Shown here in pieces: positions 28,200-38,270 of a stretch of 64,000 bases of DNA. The stretch comes from Allocoleopsis franciscana PCC 7113 (GTDB taxonomy: Bacteria > Cyanobacteriota > Cyanobacteriia > Cyanobacteriales > Coleofasciculaceae). Both the position numbers and the translations under genes were made by a program. The notes beneath the pieces are model-generated. The model did no database searches, was not told where the DNA came from, and worked only from the letters and a program-made list of their open reading frames with translations. Where the stretch lies: NCBI RefSeq assembly GCF_000317515.1, contig NC_019738.1:5234001-5298000 (forward strand), given 5' to 3'. The stretch's first letter is position 1; each line of letters starts with the position of its first letter.

Positions 28200-29270
28200 A
28201 TGACGAACTTTCAGCAGATATTTGGTGCATTACCTGAAGCCGAAGCTAGTGCGCCGGGACGGGTGAATCTACTTGGGGAACACACTGACTACAACGATGG
28301 ATTTGTACTGCCAACGGCTATTCCCCAACGCACTACGGTGCAACTGGGTTTGAGCAAAGATGGACAGCACCACTTTTACTCGGTGGAACTTGACGAACGG
28401 GTGAGTATTTCAGAAGGTCATCATACACCCTCTGGATTTGCTAGTTATATCTTGGGGTGTGTTCGGCTTTTAGAACAGGAAGAGTACACCGTACCCTCTG
28501 TTAATCTGCACGTCACTTCCTCGGTTCCCATTGGTTCAGGTTTGTCTAGCAGTGCCGCTTTGGAGGTGGCGACTCTTAGGGGGTTGCGATCGCTCTTAAA
28601 TTTAGATATCGATGATGTACGGATCGCTCAGTTGGCACAGCAGGCAGAAATCCAATATTCGGGTGTGCAATGCGGCATTATGGATCAGATGGCATCGAGC
28701 CTAGCGGACACGGAACATCTGCTATTTCTCGACACGCGATCGCTCGATCGCCAGGTAATACCTTTTCCATCTGGGGCAGAAGTTGTAGTAATAGATAGTG
28801 GTGTGCCTCGCACTCTGGCAGGGAGTGTCTATAACCAGCGACGAGCGGAGTGTGAAGAGGCGGCGCACTTGCTACGGGTGAAGGCGCTCAGAGATATTAC
28901 CGATCCGCAAGCTGTGGAAGACTTACCTGAACCGCAACGCCGTCGTGCTCGTCATGTCATCACTGAGGATAACCGAGTACTGGAGGCTCTACAGGGAGTA
29001 TCAGCTGAGCGTTTTGGTGAGTTGATGAATGCTTCCCACGCTAGCTTACGCGATGATTACGAAGTTTCCGTGCCTGCTCTGGATACACTGGTAGAGATGC
29101 TACAGGAAACGTCTGGAGTATTTGGGGCACGTCTTACAGGCGCTGGGTTTGGTGGGGCTTGCGTGGCTTTGGTTGCTACGGGTAAGGGGGAGGCGATTAG
29201 TCGAGATGTGATGGAACGGTATATGCGATCAGGTTATACCGGACGTGTTCTGGTTCCGGAGGTTAGTTAG
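28200..29270 (+). CDS. galK: Galactokinase
   Basis: A 356-aa GHMP-family kinase that phosphorylates galactose at C1 with ATP. It shows the galactokinase signature GRVNLLGEHTDYNDG, the phosphate loop VPIGSGLSSSAALEVA and the C-terminal GARLTGAGFGGACVAL motif. The length is slightly shorter than E. coli GalK. The start is ATG 28200. It is 155 bp after the ATP-grasp gene on the same strand and converges with galE. Confidence 0.94.
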   Translation: MTNFQQIFGALPEAEASAPGRVNLLGEHTDYNDGFVLPTAIPQRTTVQLGLSKDGQHHFYSVELDERVSISEGHHTPSGFASYILGCVRLLEQEEYTVPSVNLHVTSSVPIGSGLSSSAALEVATLRGLRSLLNLDIDDVRIAQLAQQAEIQYSGVQCGIMDQMASSLADTEHLLFLDTRSLDRQVIPFPSGAEVVVIDSGVPRTLAGSVYNQRRAECEEAAHLLRVKALRDITDPQAVEDLPEPQRRRARHVITEDNRVLEALQGVSAERFGELMNASHASLRDDYEVSVPALDTLVEMLQETSGVFGARLTGAGFGGACVALVATGKGEAISRDVMERYMRSGYTGRVLVPEVS

Positions 29271-29463
29271 GCTACGTCTGGTCTAAAACAGGGGTGGAAA
29301 GAGGGTCATCCGTCGGGGTTATGAAGTGACCCAGAAACCAACCCCATAGATTCGCCGCTTCAACACTGGCGTTTCCAAAAACAACTTTAGGCGGCATTCG
29401 CTAATTTGTTCCTAAGGGAGAGCCACTGATACAAAATCCCCATTGATAACCCCCTTTTTTGGT

Positions 29464-30558
29464 CTAAGTCTTTAGTTCCTGTGGCCTTGTGGCCTCTATA
29501 TTCTGCCTTGTCTCCCTTGTTTCCTCCTCTAGAAGTGCCGGAACTTCCCGTGAAAAGTAAGCTCCATGCCGCTGCTGATGCCACTGCCATGCGTGAGCCA
29601 AGATATCTTTTACGTCTGGGTATTGAGGATTCCAACCCAAAACGTTTTTGGCTTTGTCGCTACTGCCCACTAAAACAGGTGGGTCGCCCGGTCGGCGATC
29701 GCGTTCCACTATTTTGATTTCTTTTCTTGTTACTTCCTTGGCACTTTCTATCACTTCTCTGACCGAAAATCCGCTACCATTCCCTAGATTAAATACCTCA
29801 CTATCTCCCTCTTTAAGTAGGTACTCTAGACCCAAAACATGGGCTTGTGCCAAGTCAGTGACGTGAATATAATCGCGAATACAAGTGCCGTCTCTGGTAG
29901 GATAATCTGTACCAAAAATTGAGACAGACTCTCGTTTGCCCAAAGCCGCGAAAAGTACCAGTGGAATCAGGTGAGTTTCGGGTACGTGATCTTCACCCAG
30001 CAACCCGGTTGATTCAGCACCAGCGGCGTTAAAGTAACGGAAACAGACAGACTTTAAACCGTAGGCTTGGTCAAAATCAGACAACATTCGCTCTACCATC
30101 CACTTTGATGTTGCATAGGGACTGATCGGGTCTTGAGGATGGTCTTCTACAAGGGGAACAGTCTTCGGTACGCCATAGAGAGCGCAAGTAGAAGAAAATA
30201 CAAACTTATTAATAGAAGCTGCCACCATCGCTTCTAAAAGCGTCAAAGTCCCTGCGACATTATTACGGTAATATTTAGCGGGATCGGTGACCGATTCACC
30301 CACAGCAATAAAAGCCGCAAAATGCATTACCGCCGTAATATTGTGGGTTGTGAATAGTTGGTCGAGGAGGGCGCGATCGCTAATATCACCGACAATCAAC
30401 TCGACCTTCAAGACCTGTTCTACAAGTTCTCGATGTCCATAAGACAGGTTATCCAAAATGATTACGTCGTAGCCTGCCTGTTTTAGAGCGAATACAGCAT
30501 GGGAGCCAATGTATCCTGCCCCCCCTGTGACTAAAATGGTAGCTTTACCCTGAGACAT
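29464..30558 (-). CDS. galE: UDP-glucose 4-epimerase
   Basis: A 364-aa NAD-dependent short-chain dehydrogenase-type epimerase that interconverts UDP-galactose and UDP-glucose. The NAD-binding motif is TGGAGYIGSH near residue 11; the active site is SSTCALYG plus YATSKW (Tyr and Lys). The C-terminal 25 residues after AWQWHQQRHGAYF are polar and extra. It is transcribed toward galK, so the complete Leloir route (galK, galT, galE) is clustered here. Confidence 0.96.
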   Translation of the reverse strand: MSQGKATILVTGGAGYIGSHAVFALKQAGYDVIILDNLSYGHRELVEQVLKVELIVGDISDRALLDQLFTTHNITAVMHFAAFIAVGESVTDPAKYYRNNVAGTLTLLEAMVAASINKFVFSSTCALYGVPKTVPLVEDHPQDPISPYATSKWMVERMLSDFDQAYGLKSVCFRYFNAAGAESTGLLGEDHVPETHLIPLVLFAALGKRESVSIFGTDYPTRDGTCIRDYIHVTDLAQAHVLGLEYLLKEGDSEVFNLGNGSGFSVREVIESAKEVTRKEIKIVERDRRPGDPPVLVGSSDKAKNVLGWNPQYPDVKDILAHAWQWHQQRHGAYFSREVPALLEEETRETRQNIEATRPQELKT

Positions 30559-30971
30559 GTTTACTTGTTCCTCATCGAAACTTTAAAATCGTTGCCGCTC
30601 ATCGAAGTACCGGGACATGGCATTGTCAAGGTTAGGGAGTAGCATACCGCGCTCACTGCCGAAAACGCTGTAGGTTGGGCGGGGAGTGGTAAGACCAAGT
30701 TCTCACGTGGGACAAGCTTCAACACGAGAGGCATCAACACCAGCTATAGAAGCAGCTAACCGTGCCAACTGGACTCAAGCGATCGCGCTGTTATTCGCTA
30801 AATCCCACATTCCGCACTTGCCATCCATTAACAAATCGAGCGTCGTATGCACCAGATCCGGCACATACGTAGGCGAAACAACTGAATCCTCTGCGGCTAT
30901 GAAGGTTTGCCCAGCGCTTTGACGGTTCAATATCATTCAGGGAAAATGAACAGGTAAATATCAACTCCGTT
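30559..30971. other. Intergenic region between galE and ycf51
   Basis: About 410 bp with divergent promoter duty. One weak 78-codon frame (30686-30922) lacks a ribosome site and family features and is not called. No RNA gene was recognised. Confidence 0.35.
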
Positions 30972-31493
30972 ATGGTCAACAACGCTGATTTTAATATTTT
31001 TACCCAATGGTCAGCTATTCTGACCGTAGTCTGCGGTGCCCTGGCGACACTGGCTTTTATTTTCAAATGGGGCATCCGGTTCCGCCTCGTGGGAATTACC
31101 GGTTTTATGGGGGTTCTCACCGGGAGTTTATTTGCCTTGGCACTGGTCCCTTTTACCCGTACTGCCATTCCCGGTGCTGTCCATTTTACGAGGGTGTATG
31201 ACAATGGTGGGAATCAAACGGTGATTACTGTCCCTTCGCAAATCACCGAAACTGAATTGGAAGCGACTCTCCGCCAAGCGGCGAGTGACTTATTTTCTTA
31301 CGGACGCTTAGGAGGCGGGGCAGATAACCAGTTGACAGTTCGGGCGCGTACTATTATTCACCCAAAACCGGGTGTTTCTAAGCCACTGTTCTTAGGGCAG
31401 GTGAAGCGATCGCTGGCTACCCGCGATGATGAACAAATGGCGATTGATATCTATCCCGAAAGCTTTGCCCAACTGCCAAAACCCAGCGCTTAA
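30972..31493 (+). CDS. ycf51: Ycf51 family protein (DUF2518)
   Basis: A 173-aa protein. Two hydrophobic helices (about 14-32 and 38-60, WSAILTVVCGALATLAFIF and GFMGVLTGSLFALALV) precede a soluble domain (RVYDNGGNQTVITVPSQ, later LTVRARTIIHPKPG). This matches the Ycf51 family encoded by cyanobacteria and some algal plastids, of unknown function. Membrane-bound, probably thylakoid or plasma membrane. Confidence 0.85.
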   Translation: MVNNADFNIFTQWSAILTVVCGALATLAFIFKWGIRFRLVGITGFMGVLTGSLFALALVPFTRTAIPGAVHFTRVYDNGGNQTVITVPSQITETELEATLRQAASDLFSYGRLGGGADNQLTVRARTIIHPKPGVSKPLFLGQVKRSLATRDDEQMAIDIYPESFAQLPKPSA

Positions 31494-31622
31494 AGGATTT
31501 ATTGATAGAACAGGTCCTGATAGGGGCGGGTTCACCTAGCCCTCAGCGAGTGTCAGTCTAAACCTACCAAGTTGAGCAATCGACTGTTTTGATAGTATTA
31601 TGGTCAACTCGTCAAGATCTCA

Positions 31623-32843
31623 ATGACAATCTCCCAGCAACGGGATGATATACCTGATCAATCCTCAACTGACTTTTCTGCTACAGGCATGAACCAAGCC
31701 CCAACTTCATTACTGTCCTTATCGGTTGCACCTGCTCAAGTGTTGCGGGGTAATCAAGCACTGGAACAATCGGTCGATGCGATCGCACGTCTGGGGAAAC
31801 GTCCCTTAGTCGTAGGAGGCGATCGCACCCTAGCTTCCCTCACCTCAAAACTAAAACCGGTTCTAGAACAACAGCAACTCAGCTATTCTTCAGCCTCCTA
31901 CACTCCTGATTGCTCTGAAGCTTCTTTATCCGCCCTCAAAGAAGCTGCCGCCTCCCATCAAGCAGATTTGATTATTGGGATTGGTGGCGGAAAAGCCTTA
32001 GACACCGCCAAACTCTTAGCCTATCAGTGCCAGTTGCCGATTGTAACCATTCCGACATCAGGTGCCACCTGTGCGGCTTGGACGGCTTTATCCAATATCT
32101 ATTCCGATGAAGGCGCATTCCTCTATGATGTGTCCCTTAACCACTGCCCAGACTTATTAATCCTTGATTACAACCTAATTCAGACAGCACCACAACGCAC
32201 CTTAATTGCCGGGATTGGTGATGCCTTAGCCAAGTGGTATGAAGCATCTGTCAGTAGCGGCAGTTCACCCGTTACCCTAATTATTGCCGCTGTCCAACAG
32301 GCCAGAGTTTTGCGTGATATCCTGTTTCAAAAATCAGCAGATGCCCTGAAAGAACCGGGCAGTGAAGCTTGGCGGGAAGTGGTGGATGCTACGGTTTTAC
32401 TCGCGGGTGTGATTGGCGGTTTGGGGGGTGCCCAGTGTCGGACTGTTGCCGCCCATGCTGTTCACAATGGCTTAACCCATCTTCCATCGGCCCACGATGC
32501 CCTACATGGTGAGAAAGTTGCCTATGGGATTCTGGTGCAGTTGCGTTTAGAAGAAATGCTTCAGGGAAATCAATTAGCGGCATCTGCACGGCAACAACTG
32601 CTGAAATTTTACAGCGAAATTGGTTTACCTCAAACGCTGGAAGATTTGGGGTTAGGAAACATCACCTTGGCAGAGTTACGGAAAGCGGCGGAAATTGCCT
32701 GTAATCCTAATTCCGACATTCATCGCCTACCGTTTGAAGTCGTACCCGATCAACTCATGGCGGCGATGGTTTCTACGACAACACCAGTGGAGAAAAGTCG
32801 CAGCCCCCTGGGTTTAACGGTAGCCGTCACTGACTCTCAATAA
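31623..32843 (+). CDS. Iron-containing alcohol dehydrogenase family (GldA-like)
   Basis: A 406-aa protein; ATG 31623 begins a polar leader, and an internal Met (MNQAPTSLLSLSVAP) could be the true start. The NAD-binding GIGGGKALDTAKLLA and TIPTSGATCAAWTALS motifs and metal-binding residues in AGIGDALAKWYEA and HAVHNGLTHLP fit the iron/zinc-dependent glycerol dehydrogenase group. The substrate is unknown; relatives reduce dihydroxyacetone or similar compounds. A hairpin at 32852-32881 ends the unit. Confidence 0.82.
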   Translation: MTISQQRDDIPDQSSTDFSATGMNQAPTSLLSLSVAPAQVLRGNQALEQSVDAIARLGKRPLVVGGDRTLASLTSKLKPVLEQQQLSYSSASYTPDCSEASLSALKEAAASHQADLIIGIGGGKALDTAKLLAYQCQLPIVTIPTSGATCAAWTALSNIYSDEGAFLYDVSLNHCPDLLILDYNLIQTAPQRTLIAGIGDALAKWYEASVSSGSSPVTLIIAAVQQARVLRDILFQKSADALKEPGSEAWREVVDATVLLAGVIGGLGGAQCRTVAAHAVHNGLTHLPSAHDALHGEKVAYGILVQLRLEEMLQGNQLAASARQQLLKFYSEIGLPQTLEDLGLGNITLAELRKAAEIACNPNSDIHRLPFEVVPDQLMAAMVSTTTPVEKSRSPLGLTVAVTDSQ

Positions 32844-32851
32844 GCCTTCAC

Positions 32852-32881
32852 ATCCGCCAGTGGTTAAAACCACTGGCGGAT
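32852..32881 (+). terminator. Hairpin after dehydrogenase gene
   Basis: A perfect 14-bp stem (arm ATCCGCCAGTGGTT) with a 2-base formal loop lies 9 bp after the stop. The downstream sequence is T-rich but has no solid T-run, so termination is likely but not certain. Confidence 0.65.
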
Positions 32882-32922
32882 ACCTTTATAATTTTTAAGT
32901 TTAGGAAAAGCCTGGTTTTCTG

Positions 32923-34134
32923 ATGAAGTTAGATTGGATTACCCCCGCCCAGCGTGTAAGTGCCCTGCCTCCTTACGTGTTTGCCCGCTTAGATGAACTG
33001 AAAGCGCGTGCCCGTGAGCAGGGACTTGATTTGATTGACTTAGGGATGGGGAATCCCGATGGCCCAGCACCTCAACCGGTGATTGAAGCGGCGATCGCAG
33101 CCCTGCAAAATCCCGCCAATCACGGCTATCCTCCCTTTGAGGGTACTGCCAGTTTCCGCCGTGCGATCGCCAATTGGTACCGCCGTCGCTATGATGTTGA
33201 ACTCGATCCCGATAGCGAAGCCTTACCCCTGTTGGGTTCCAAAGAAGGGCTGACTCACCTTGCCCTAGCTTACGTTAATCCAGGTGACTTGGTTTTAGTC
33301 CCCAGTCCCGCTTATCCAGCTCACTTCCGGGGGCCGTTGATTGCTGGCGGTACTCTGCACAGCTTGATTCTCAAACCCGAAAACGACTGGATAATTGATT
33401 TAGGAGCCATTCCCGACGAGGTGGCTCAACGCGCCAAAATTCTCTATTTCAACTATCCCAGTAATCCCACCGCTGCTACAGCTCCGCGTGAATTTTTTAA
33501 AGATATTGTCGCCTTTGCCCGTAAGCACGAAATCCTACTGGTTCATGATTTGTGCTACGCCGAACTCGCCTTTGATGGCTATCAGCCCACTAGCTTGCTC
33601 GAAATTCCCGGTGCCAAGGAAATTGGTGTCGAGTTTCATACCTTATCCAAAACCTACAATATGGCGGGCTGGCGCGTTGGTTTTGTGGTAGGTAATCGCC
33701 ATATTATTCAAGGCTTGCGAACCTTAAAAACCAATTTGGACTATGGGATTTTTGCGGCGTTGCAAACCGCTGCCGAAACCGCATTACAGTTACCTGATGT
33801 TTATGTCAGTGAAGTCCAAACGCGTTACCGCCGCCGCCGCGATTTTCTGATTGAAGGGTTAGGAGAGTTGGGGTGGACGATTCCCAAAACGAAAGCAACG
33901 ATGTATTTGTGGGTGCCTTGTACCCAAGGGATGAGTTCAACCGATTTTGCCCTCAACGTGTTGCAGCAAACGGGTGTTGTTGTCACACCGGGGAATGCCT
34001 TTGGTGTGGCGGGTGAGGGGTATGTGCGGATTAGTTTGATTGCCGAGTGCGATCGCTTAGCTGAAGTTTTGCGCCGATTTAAGCAATCCGGAATCTACTA
34101 TCAGTCGGAAGCACTGCTGAAGGCTGAAGGATAA
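32923..34134 (+). CDS. PLP-dependent class I/II aminotransferase (AlaC/YfdZ-like)
   Basis: A 403-aa fold-type I enzyme. The start region RVSALPPYVFARLDEL and DLGMGNPDGPAPQPV are typical of the AlaC/YfdZ group (alanine transaminase) and of LL-diaminopimelate aminotransferase relatives. The PLP lysine lies in SKTYNMAGWRVGF and the FNYPSNPTA motif is present. Cytoplasmic. The exact amino acid substrate cannot be told apart from sequence alone. The gene is alone, between two terminator-like hairpins or gaps. Confidence 0.87.
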   Translation: MKLDWITPAQRVSALPPYVFARLDELKARAREQGLDLIDLGMGNPDGPAPQPVIEAAIAALQNPANHGYPPFEGTASFRRAIANWYRRRYDVELDPDSEALPLLGSKEGLTHLALAYVNPGDLVLVPSPAYPAHFRGPLIAGGTLHSLILKPENDWIIDLGAIPDEVAQRAKILYFNYPSNPTAATAPREFFKDIVAFARKHEILLVHDLCYAELAFDGYQPTSLLEIPGAKEIGVEFHTLSKTYNMAGWRVGFVVGNRHIIQGLRTLKTNLDYGIFAALQTAAETALQLPDVYVSEVQTRYRRRRDFLIEGLGELGWTIPKTKATMYLWVPCTQGMSSTDFALNVLQQTGVVVTPGNAFGVAGEGYVRISLIAECDRLAEVLRRFKQSGIYYQSEALLKAEG

Positions 34135-34213
34135 ACTCTTTGCATAAGTAGCACAGCTCACAGCGATAAGTACTACAGTTACATCGCAAAAACTGGCTTG
34201 TGCCAAGGCTGTT

Positions 34214-35473
34214 ATGAATCTAAGATATCGGAGAATCCTTACAGTCTGCCTCTACTTAACTGTATGGAGTTTAGCGGCGGTTGTGGGTGTCAAGCAACCT
34301 GTTAGTATAGCGCTTGCTAAAGGAGAATCAAGTCCGAAAGCCCAAGTTTCTGAGCCGACTATGAATGCCAAACTGATTGCAGCCAACACCCGTTTGAGCT
34401 TCAAGCTGTTTTCAGCGATTCTCAAACAACAGCCGGAGCAAAACATTTTTATCTCTCCGGCGAGTGTAGCGATCGCTTTATCCATGACCTATAACGGAGC
34501 CAAGGGAGAAACGCAACAGGCGATCGCTCAAACTTTAGAGTTACAAGGGATGAGCCTTGAAGATATCAATCAAGGGTATGCCTCCCTGAGAGCCACAATC
34601 ACTCATCTCGATCCCAAAGTGCAGCTTTCGGTCGCTAACTCCCTGTGGGCGAGAAAAGGTGAACCGTTTGTTCCAGAATTTCTGCAAAAAAATCAGGATT
34701 TCTATGGAGCAAAGATAACCGATTTAGATTTTAATGACCCTAGCACTCCATCTATTATTAATACTTGGGTTAAGCAGAGTACGAATGGAAAGATTGATGC
34801 CATTATCGATGGTAAGGAGATTGAACCCGATACCATTCTTTTTCTAATCAACGCCATCTATTTTAAAGGACTCTGGACAACACCATTCGATAAAACTAAA
34901 ACGCAAGAGTTACCCTTTACCTTATTGAACGGGACGCAGAAACTGCAACCGATCATGTTTCAACAGGCGCAATATGGTTACTATGCTAATCACTTATTTC
35001 AGGCTGTAACGTTGCCCTATGGACAGGAACGATTAAGTTTGTATATCTTTTTACCTCAAGAGAACGTCAGTCTCCAAACATTCTACAAAAACCTGAATGC
35101 TGAAAACTGGGAGCAATGGATGAACCAGTTTGAAACGAAGCAAGTCTTCGTTGGGTTACCTCGCTTCAGATTAAACTATGGGCTTGAACTGAATGACACA
35201 TTGAAATCCCTGGGGATGGCGATCGCCTTTGATGTGAACCGAGCTGATTTTACAGGGATGACTCCTCGCTCAGCTTACATTAGTAGAGTCAAACACAACA
35301 CATTTTTTGAAGTGAACGAAGAAGGAAGTGAAGCGGCTGGAGCAACATCGGTGCAGATGGGGACAAGAGCCGCACCTCCTCAGTTGATTGCGGATCGGCC
35401 TTTCTTTTGTGTCATTCGTGATAATCAGACTAAAACAATATTATTCATGGGTTCTATCATAAAACCCCAGTAA
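34214..35473 (+). CDS. Secreted serpin (serine protease inhibitor), predicted P1 Arg
   Basis: A 419-aa serpin. Basic N-terminus, hydrophobic segment at about 8-27, then the serpin core starting near NTRLSFKLFSAIL. Typical motifs include NIFISPASVAIALSMTYNGA, NAIYFKGLW and PRFRLNYGLELNDTLKSLGM. The hinge EEGSEAAGAT (369-378) has small residues, so it can insert as an inhibitory serpin does. Counting from P15 Gly371 places P1 at Arg385 with Ala386 after it, predicting inhibition of trypsin-like proteases. The C-terminal serpin signature RPFFCVIRD is present. Expected in the periplasm or outside the cell. Confidence 0.92.
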   Translation: MNLRYRRILTVCLYLTVWSLAAVVGVKQPVSIALAKGESSPKAQVSEPTMNAKLIAANTRLSFKLFSAILKQQPEQNIFISPASVAIALSMTYNGAKGETQQAIAQTLELQGMSLEDINQGYASLRATITHLDPKVQLSVANSLWARKGEPFVPEFLQKNQDFYGAKITDLDFNDPSTPSIINTWVKQSTNGKIDAIIDGKEIEPDTILFLINAIYFKGLWTTPFDKTKTQELPFTLLNGTQKLQPIMFQQAQYGYYANHLFQAVTLPYGQERLSLYIFLPQENVSLQTFYKNLNAENWEQWMNQFETKQVFVGLPRFRLNYGLELNDTLKSLGMAIAFDVNRADFTGMTPRSAYISRVKHNTFFEVNEEGSEAAGATSVQMGTRAAPPQLIADRPFFCVIRDNQTKTILFMGSIIKPQ

Positions 35474-35556
35474 AATGAAAGTGGTATGGAGCTAGTAGAG
35501 GGCTATTGTGACTTACTATCATACCCTACCTCAAATCATTTTCAGGATGTGTTGCC

Positions 35557-35967
35557 ATGATTGAAATAAAAACACTTATTTTTCCGAGTTTGGTGACGGT
35601 TTTAACTCTAATTCTCTACTTCGTTCTAACTGCCAATGTTGGCAGAGCAAGATTTAAATATAAAGTACCTGTACCCCAAATTTCGGGCAATCCAGATTTT
35701 GAGAGAGTATTTCGAGTCCAGCAAAATACTTTGGAGCAACTCATTCTTTTGTTGCCAAGTTTATGGTTATTCTCTCTATTTGTCAGCCCCATTTGGGGTA
35801 CTGGGATTGGATTAATTTGGGTAATTGGACGTATTTTATATGCTTGGGGTTACTATCAAGCGGCAGAAAAACGGGCGCTCGGTTTTGGTATCAATTCTTT
35901 GTCTATTCTTGTCCTGCTTTTAGGTGCTATAGTAGGAGTGATTAGGGCTTATTTGACTTTCATCTGA
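35557..35967 (+). CDS. MAPEG family membrane protein
   Basis: A 136-aa protein with four hydrophobic helices (about 6-26, 58-78, 81-98, 110-132). NPDFERVFRVQQNTLEQLI is the MAPEG signature (glutathione/eicosanoid metabolism enzymes), with the E..x.N.E residues that bind glutathione. In bacteria these are microsomal glutathione-transferase-like proteins of unclear substrate. The start is ATG 35557. Confidence 0.9.
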   Translation: MIEIKTLIFPSLVTVLTLILYFVLTANVGRARFKYKVPVPQISGNPDFERVFRVQQNTLEQLILLLPSLWLFSLFVSPIWGTGIGLIWVIGRILYAWGYYQAAEKRALGFGINSLSILVLLLGAIVGVIRAYLTFI

Positions 35968-36198
35968 ACCCAGCTATCAACTTCTTTTCTTGCTCTGAAG
36001 AGAGAAAAATAATGGGCTTAAGAGTGCAAACTGAATGGGCTATTCGGCGATGGAAATAGTCATTAGAATGGTTGTAGAACTCCTTAGATTTTCCTTGTAA
36101 TCGGATTGTGAACTTACCCGGAGCAATCAGCCTTCGGCTTGAAAAGAATAAGGCTTAACAGTTTCACCCCAGATGGTTCGCTTCTCTGGGGGTTTTTT
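35968..36198 (+). ncRNA. Possible small RNA or long 3' UTR ending in a terminator
   Basis: There is no ORF in the 200 bp after the MAPEG stop, yet it ends in a strong intrinsic terminator far from the gene. A hairpin (AGCCTTCGGCT, 36130s) sits just upstream. This is compatible with an independent small RNA or a processed 3' UTR. No known RNA family was recognised. Confidence 0.25.
36167..36198 (+). terminator. Intrinsic terminator
   Basis: CCCCAGA (36167-36173) pairs with TCTGGGG (36185-36191), followed by GTTTTTT. It is 200 bp beyond the MAPEG stop and 15 bp before the stop of the convergent hybrid kinase gene. Confidence 0.8.
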
Positions 36199-36212
36199 AT
36201 TGGTTCCTGTTC

Positions 36213-38270
36213 CTAGGGGGAAGATGTACAGCGATCTCTGGGCAAAATTTGCAGCAGTTCCCTAGTTGTAAACGGCTTAGGCAAGAAACCCTGGCAACCA
36301 ACACATTCAGCTTGAAGTACAGCTTCTGTAGAGTTTAGCCCACTCATGATCACCACATAAATGCCGGGATTGAATTGACGGAGTAGGGGAATGATTGCCA
36401 AACCACCGACTGAGGGCATCATCATATCGATTAAGACAGCTTGAATTTTATCTTTGTGCTCCGCAAACACCGAGACTGCCTCAATTCCATCACTGGCAGT
36501 TAACACTCGATAGTTATAAGTTTCTAGGGTGGTTTTAGTACTTTCACGAATCGCTGGTTCATCATCGACTACTAAAATCAATTCCTGATGACCCAAAAGC
36601 AACTCTAAATGCTCGCCTGTTGGCACTACTGTGGATGGATTGGCAGGTAAATAAACCTTAAATGTGCTCCCTTTGTTCACTTCACTTTGTACATCCACAA
36701 AGCCTCCATGACTCTTCACAATACCCAATACGGCAGAGAGTCCTAATCCAGTTCCTTTGCCAATCTCTTTAGTAGTAAAAAATGGGTCAAAAATTCGGTG
36801 CAAAATATCGGGTGGAATGCCCGTTCCCGTATCGGTAACGGTCACAACAACGTAGGAGCCAATATTAGCATCCAAATGCATCCTGGCATACTGTTCATCG
36901 AGCAGTAAATTCTCAGCCTCAATCTGTAAAACACCACCCTCCGGCATGGCATCACGGGCATTTACACATAGATTCATAAACACCTGATGCATTTGGGTGA
37001 CATCACCTAATATCATCCATAAATCAGGTGAAATGTCAGTATTAATGTCGATTGATTTAGGCAGAGTTTGCTGTATAATCTTCCTGATTTCTAACAGCAA
37101 GTGACTCATTTGCAGACTCACTCGCTTTCCTTCTACCCCCCGTGCAAACGATAAAATTTGTTTAACCAGTCCTGCGCCCCTTTGGGCGCTGGTTTCTATC
37201 GTTTTAATCATTTGCCGGGTTTGGTCATTGACATCGGGAAACTTGAGCGGTAATAATTGAGCGCCCATCAGAATTGGACTCAGAATATTGTTGAGGTCAT
37301 GAGCAATTCCGCTGGCAAGGGTTCCCAGACTTTCCAATCGTTGCGCTCGTAAAAATTGTGCTTCGAGTTGTTTTTTTTCGGTAATATCCATGTGGATACC
37401 AATCATCCGCATGGGTTTGCCGGCGAGGTCGTGAAAGAGGCTGCTCTTAACAGCAATCCAGCGAATTTCTCCATTCGGTAAGATGATGCGAAACTCGGTA
37501 TCCAATCCCTGCCCAACCCTAACCGCTTGCCAGAGTTCCTGCTCGGTGTTGCGGCGATCGTCGGGATGAAGGGTTTGAATCCAATCATCGTATCGACCGT
37601 TAAAGCTCCCTGGAGCCAGCCCATACAGAGCTTCTAGCTCAGCCGTCCAGGTAATCTCATTCGATGGGATACTCCATTCAAAGGTGCCAATCTTACCGGC
37701 TTTTTGCGCCAATTCCAACCGTTCCTGAATTCTCTGACACCACTCAATTTCTCGTCTGAGTAATTCATTGGCTGTTTCGAGTTCAGCGGTGCGCTCTTGT
37801 ACCCGCAGTTCCAAGATTTCGTTAGCCTCTCGTAGGGCTTCGGCGGCTTGTTTGCGCTCGATCGCATAACGTAGAGAGCGCACTAAAATATCTTGGTTGA
37901 GCTGTCGCTTTACGATGTAATCCTGTGCCCCATGCCGAACCGCTTCCACCGCGAGCTCATCATCATTGGTATTAGTCAACACCACAATCGGCAACTTGGG
38001 GGCGTGCTCGATCAGGGAATCCAGGGAGGCTAACCCATAACTGTCGGGCAGAGTGAGATCGAGCAAAATCACATCGAAGTGATCGACTTCGATCTGGGCA
38101 ATCGCATCCTTCAGCCGCTTCACATGAGCCAAGTTAAAGCGGCTGAGCAAACTACCCTTGAGGACTTCCTGAAGTAAGCGAGCTTCTGCCAGGTTGTCCT
38201 CAACGAGCAGGATGTTAACAAAAGGTCTGCCTACCGGCTTTCCGGTGGCAGCGTTGCCGTCTCCAACCAA
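36213..38270 (-). CDS. Hybrid histidine kinase REC-PAS-HisKA-HATPase-REC
   Basis: A protein of about 685 aa from the TTG at 38270; no ATG is available, and the frame overlaps the upstream rcp gene by 40 bp. Order: REC (about 15-135, [11 protein letters not shown]), coiled coil, PAS ([15 protein letters not shown]), HisKA with its acceptor His in [13 protein letters not shown], HATPase ([13 protein letters not shown]), and a C-terminal REC ([27 protein letters not shown]). Soluble. Gene order phytochrome - Rcp1 - this kinase suggests a light-signalling relay in which Rcp1 and this protein act after the phytochrome. Confidence 0.9.
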   Translation of the reverse strand: MVGDGNAATGKPVGRPFVNILLVEDNLAEARLLQEVLKGSLLSRFNLAHVKRLKDAIAQIEVDHFDVILLDLTLPDSYGLASLDSLIEHAPKLPIVVLTNTNDDELAVEAVRHGAQDYIVKRQLNQDILVRSLRYAIERKQAAEALREANEILELRVQERTAELETANELLRREIEWCQRIQERLELAQKAGKIGTFEWSIPSNEITWTAELEALYGLAPGSFNGRYDDWIQTLHPDDRRNTEQELWQAVRVGQGLDTEFRIILPNGEIRWIAVKSSLFHDLAGKPMRMIGIHMDITEKKQLEAQFLRAQRLESLGTLASGIAHDLNNILSPILMGAQLLPLKFPDVNDQTRQMIKTIETSAQRGAGLVKQILSFARGVEGKRVSLQMSHLLLEIRKIIQQTLPKSIDINTDISPDLWMILGDVTQMHQVFMNLCVNARDAMPEGGVLQIEAENLLLDEQYARMHLDANIGSYVVVTVTDTGTGIPPDILHRIFDPFFTTKEIGKGTGLGLSAVLGIVKSHGGFVDVQSEVNKGSTFKVYLPANPSTVVPTGEHLELLLGHQELILVVDDEPAIRESTKTTLETYNYRVLTASDGIEAVSVFAEHKDKIQAVLIDMMMPSVGGLAIIPLLRQFNPGIYVVIMSGLNSTEAVLQAECVGCQGFLPKPFTTRELLQILPRDRCTSSP

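Noticed and set aside
30686-30922. 78-codon frame between galE and ycf51
   Set aside because: No start signal, no family features, weak composition.
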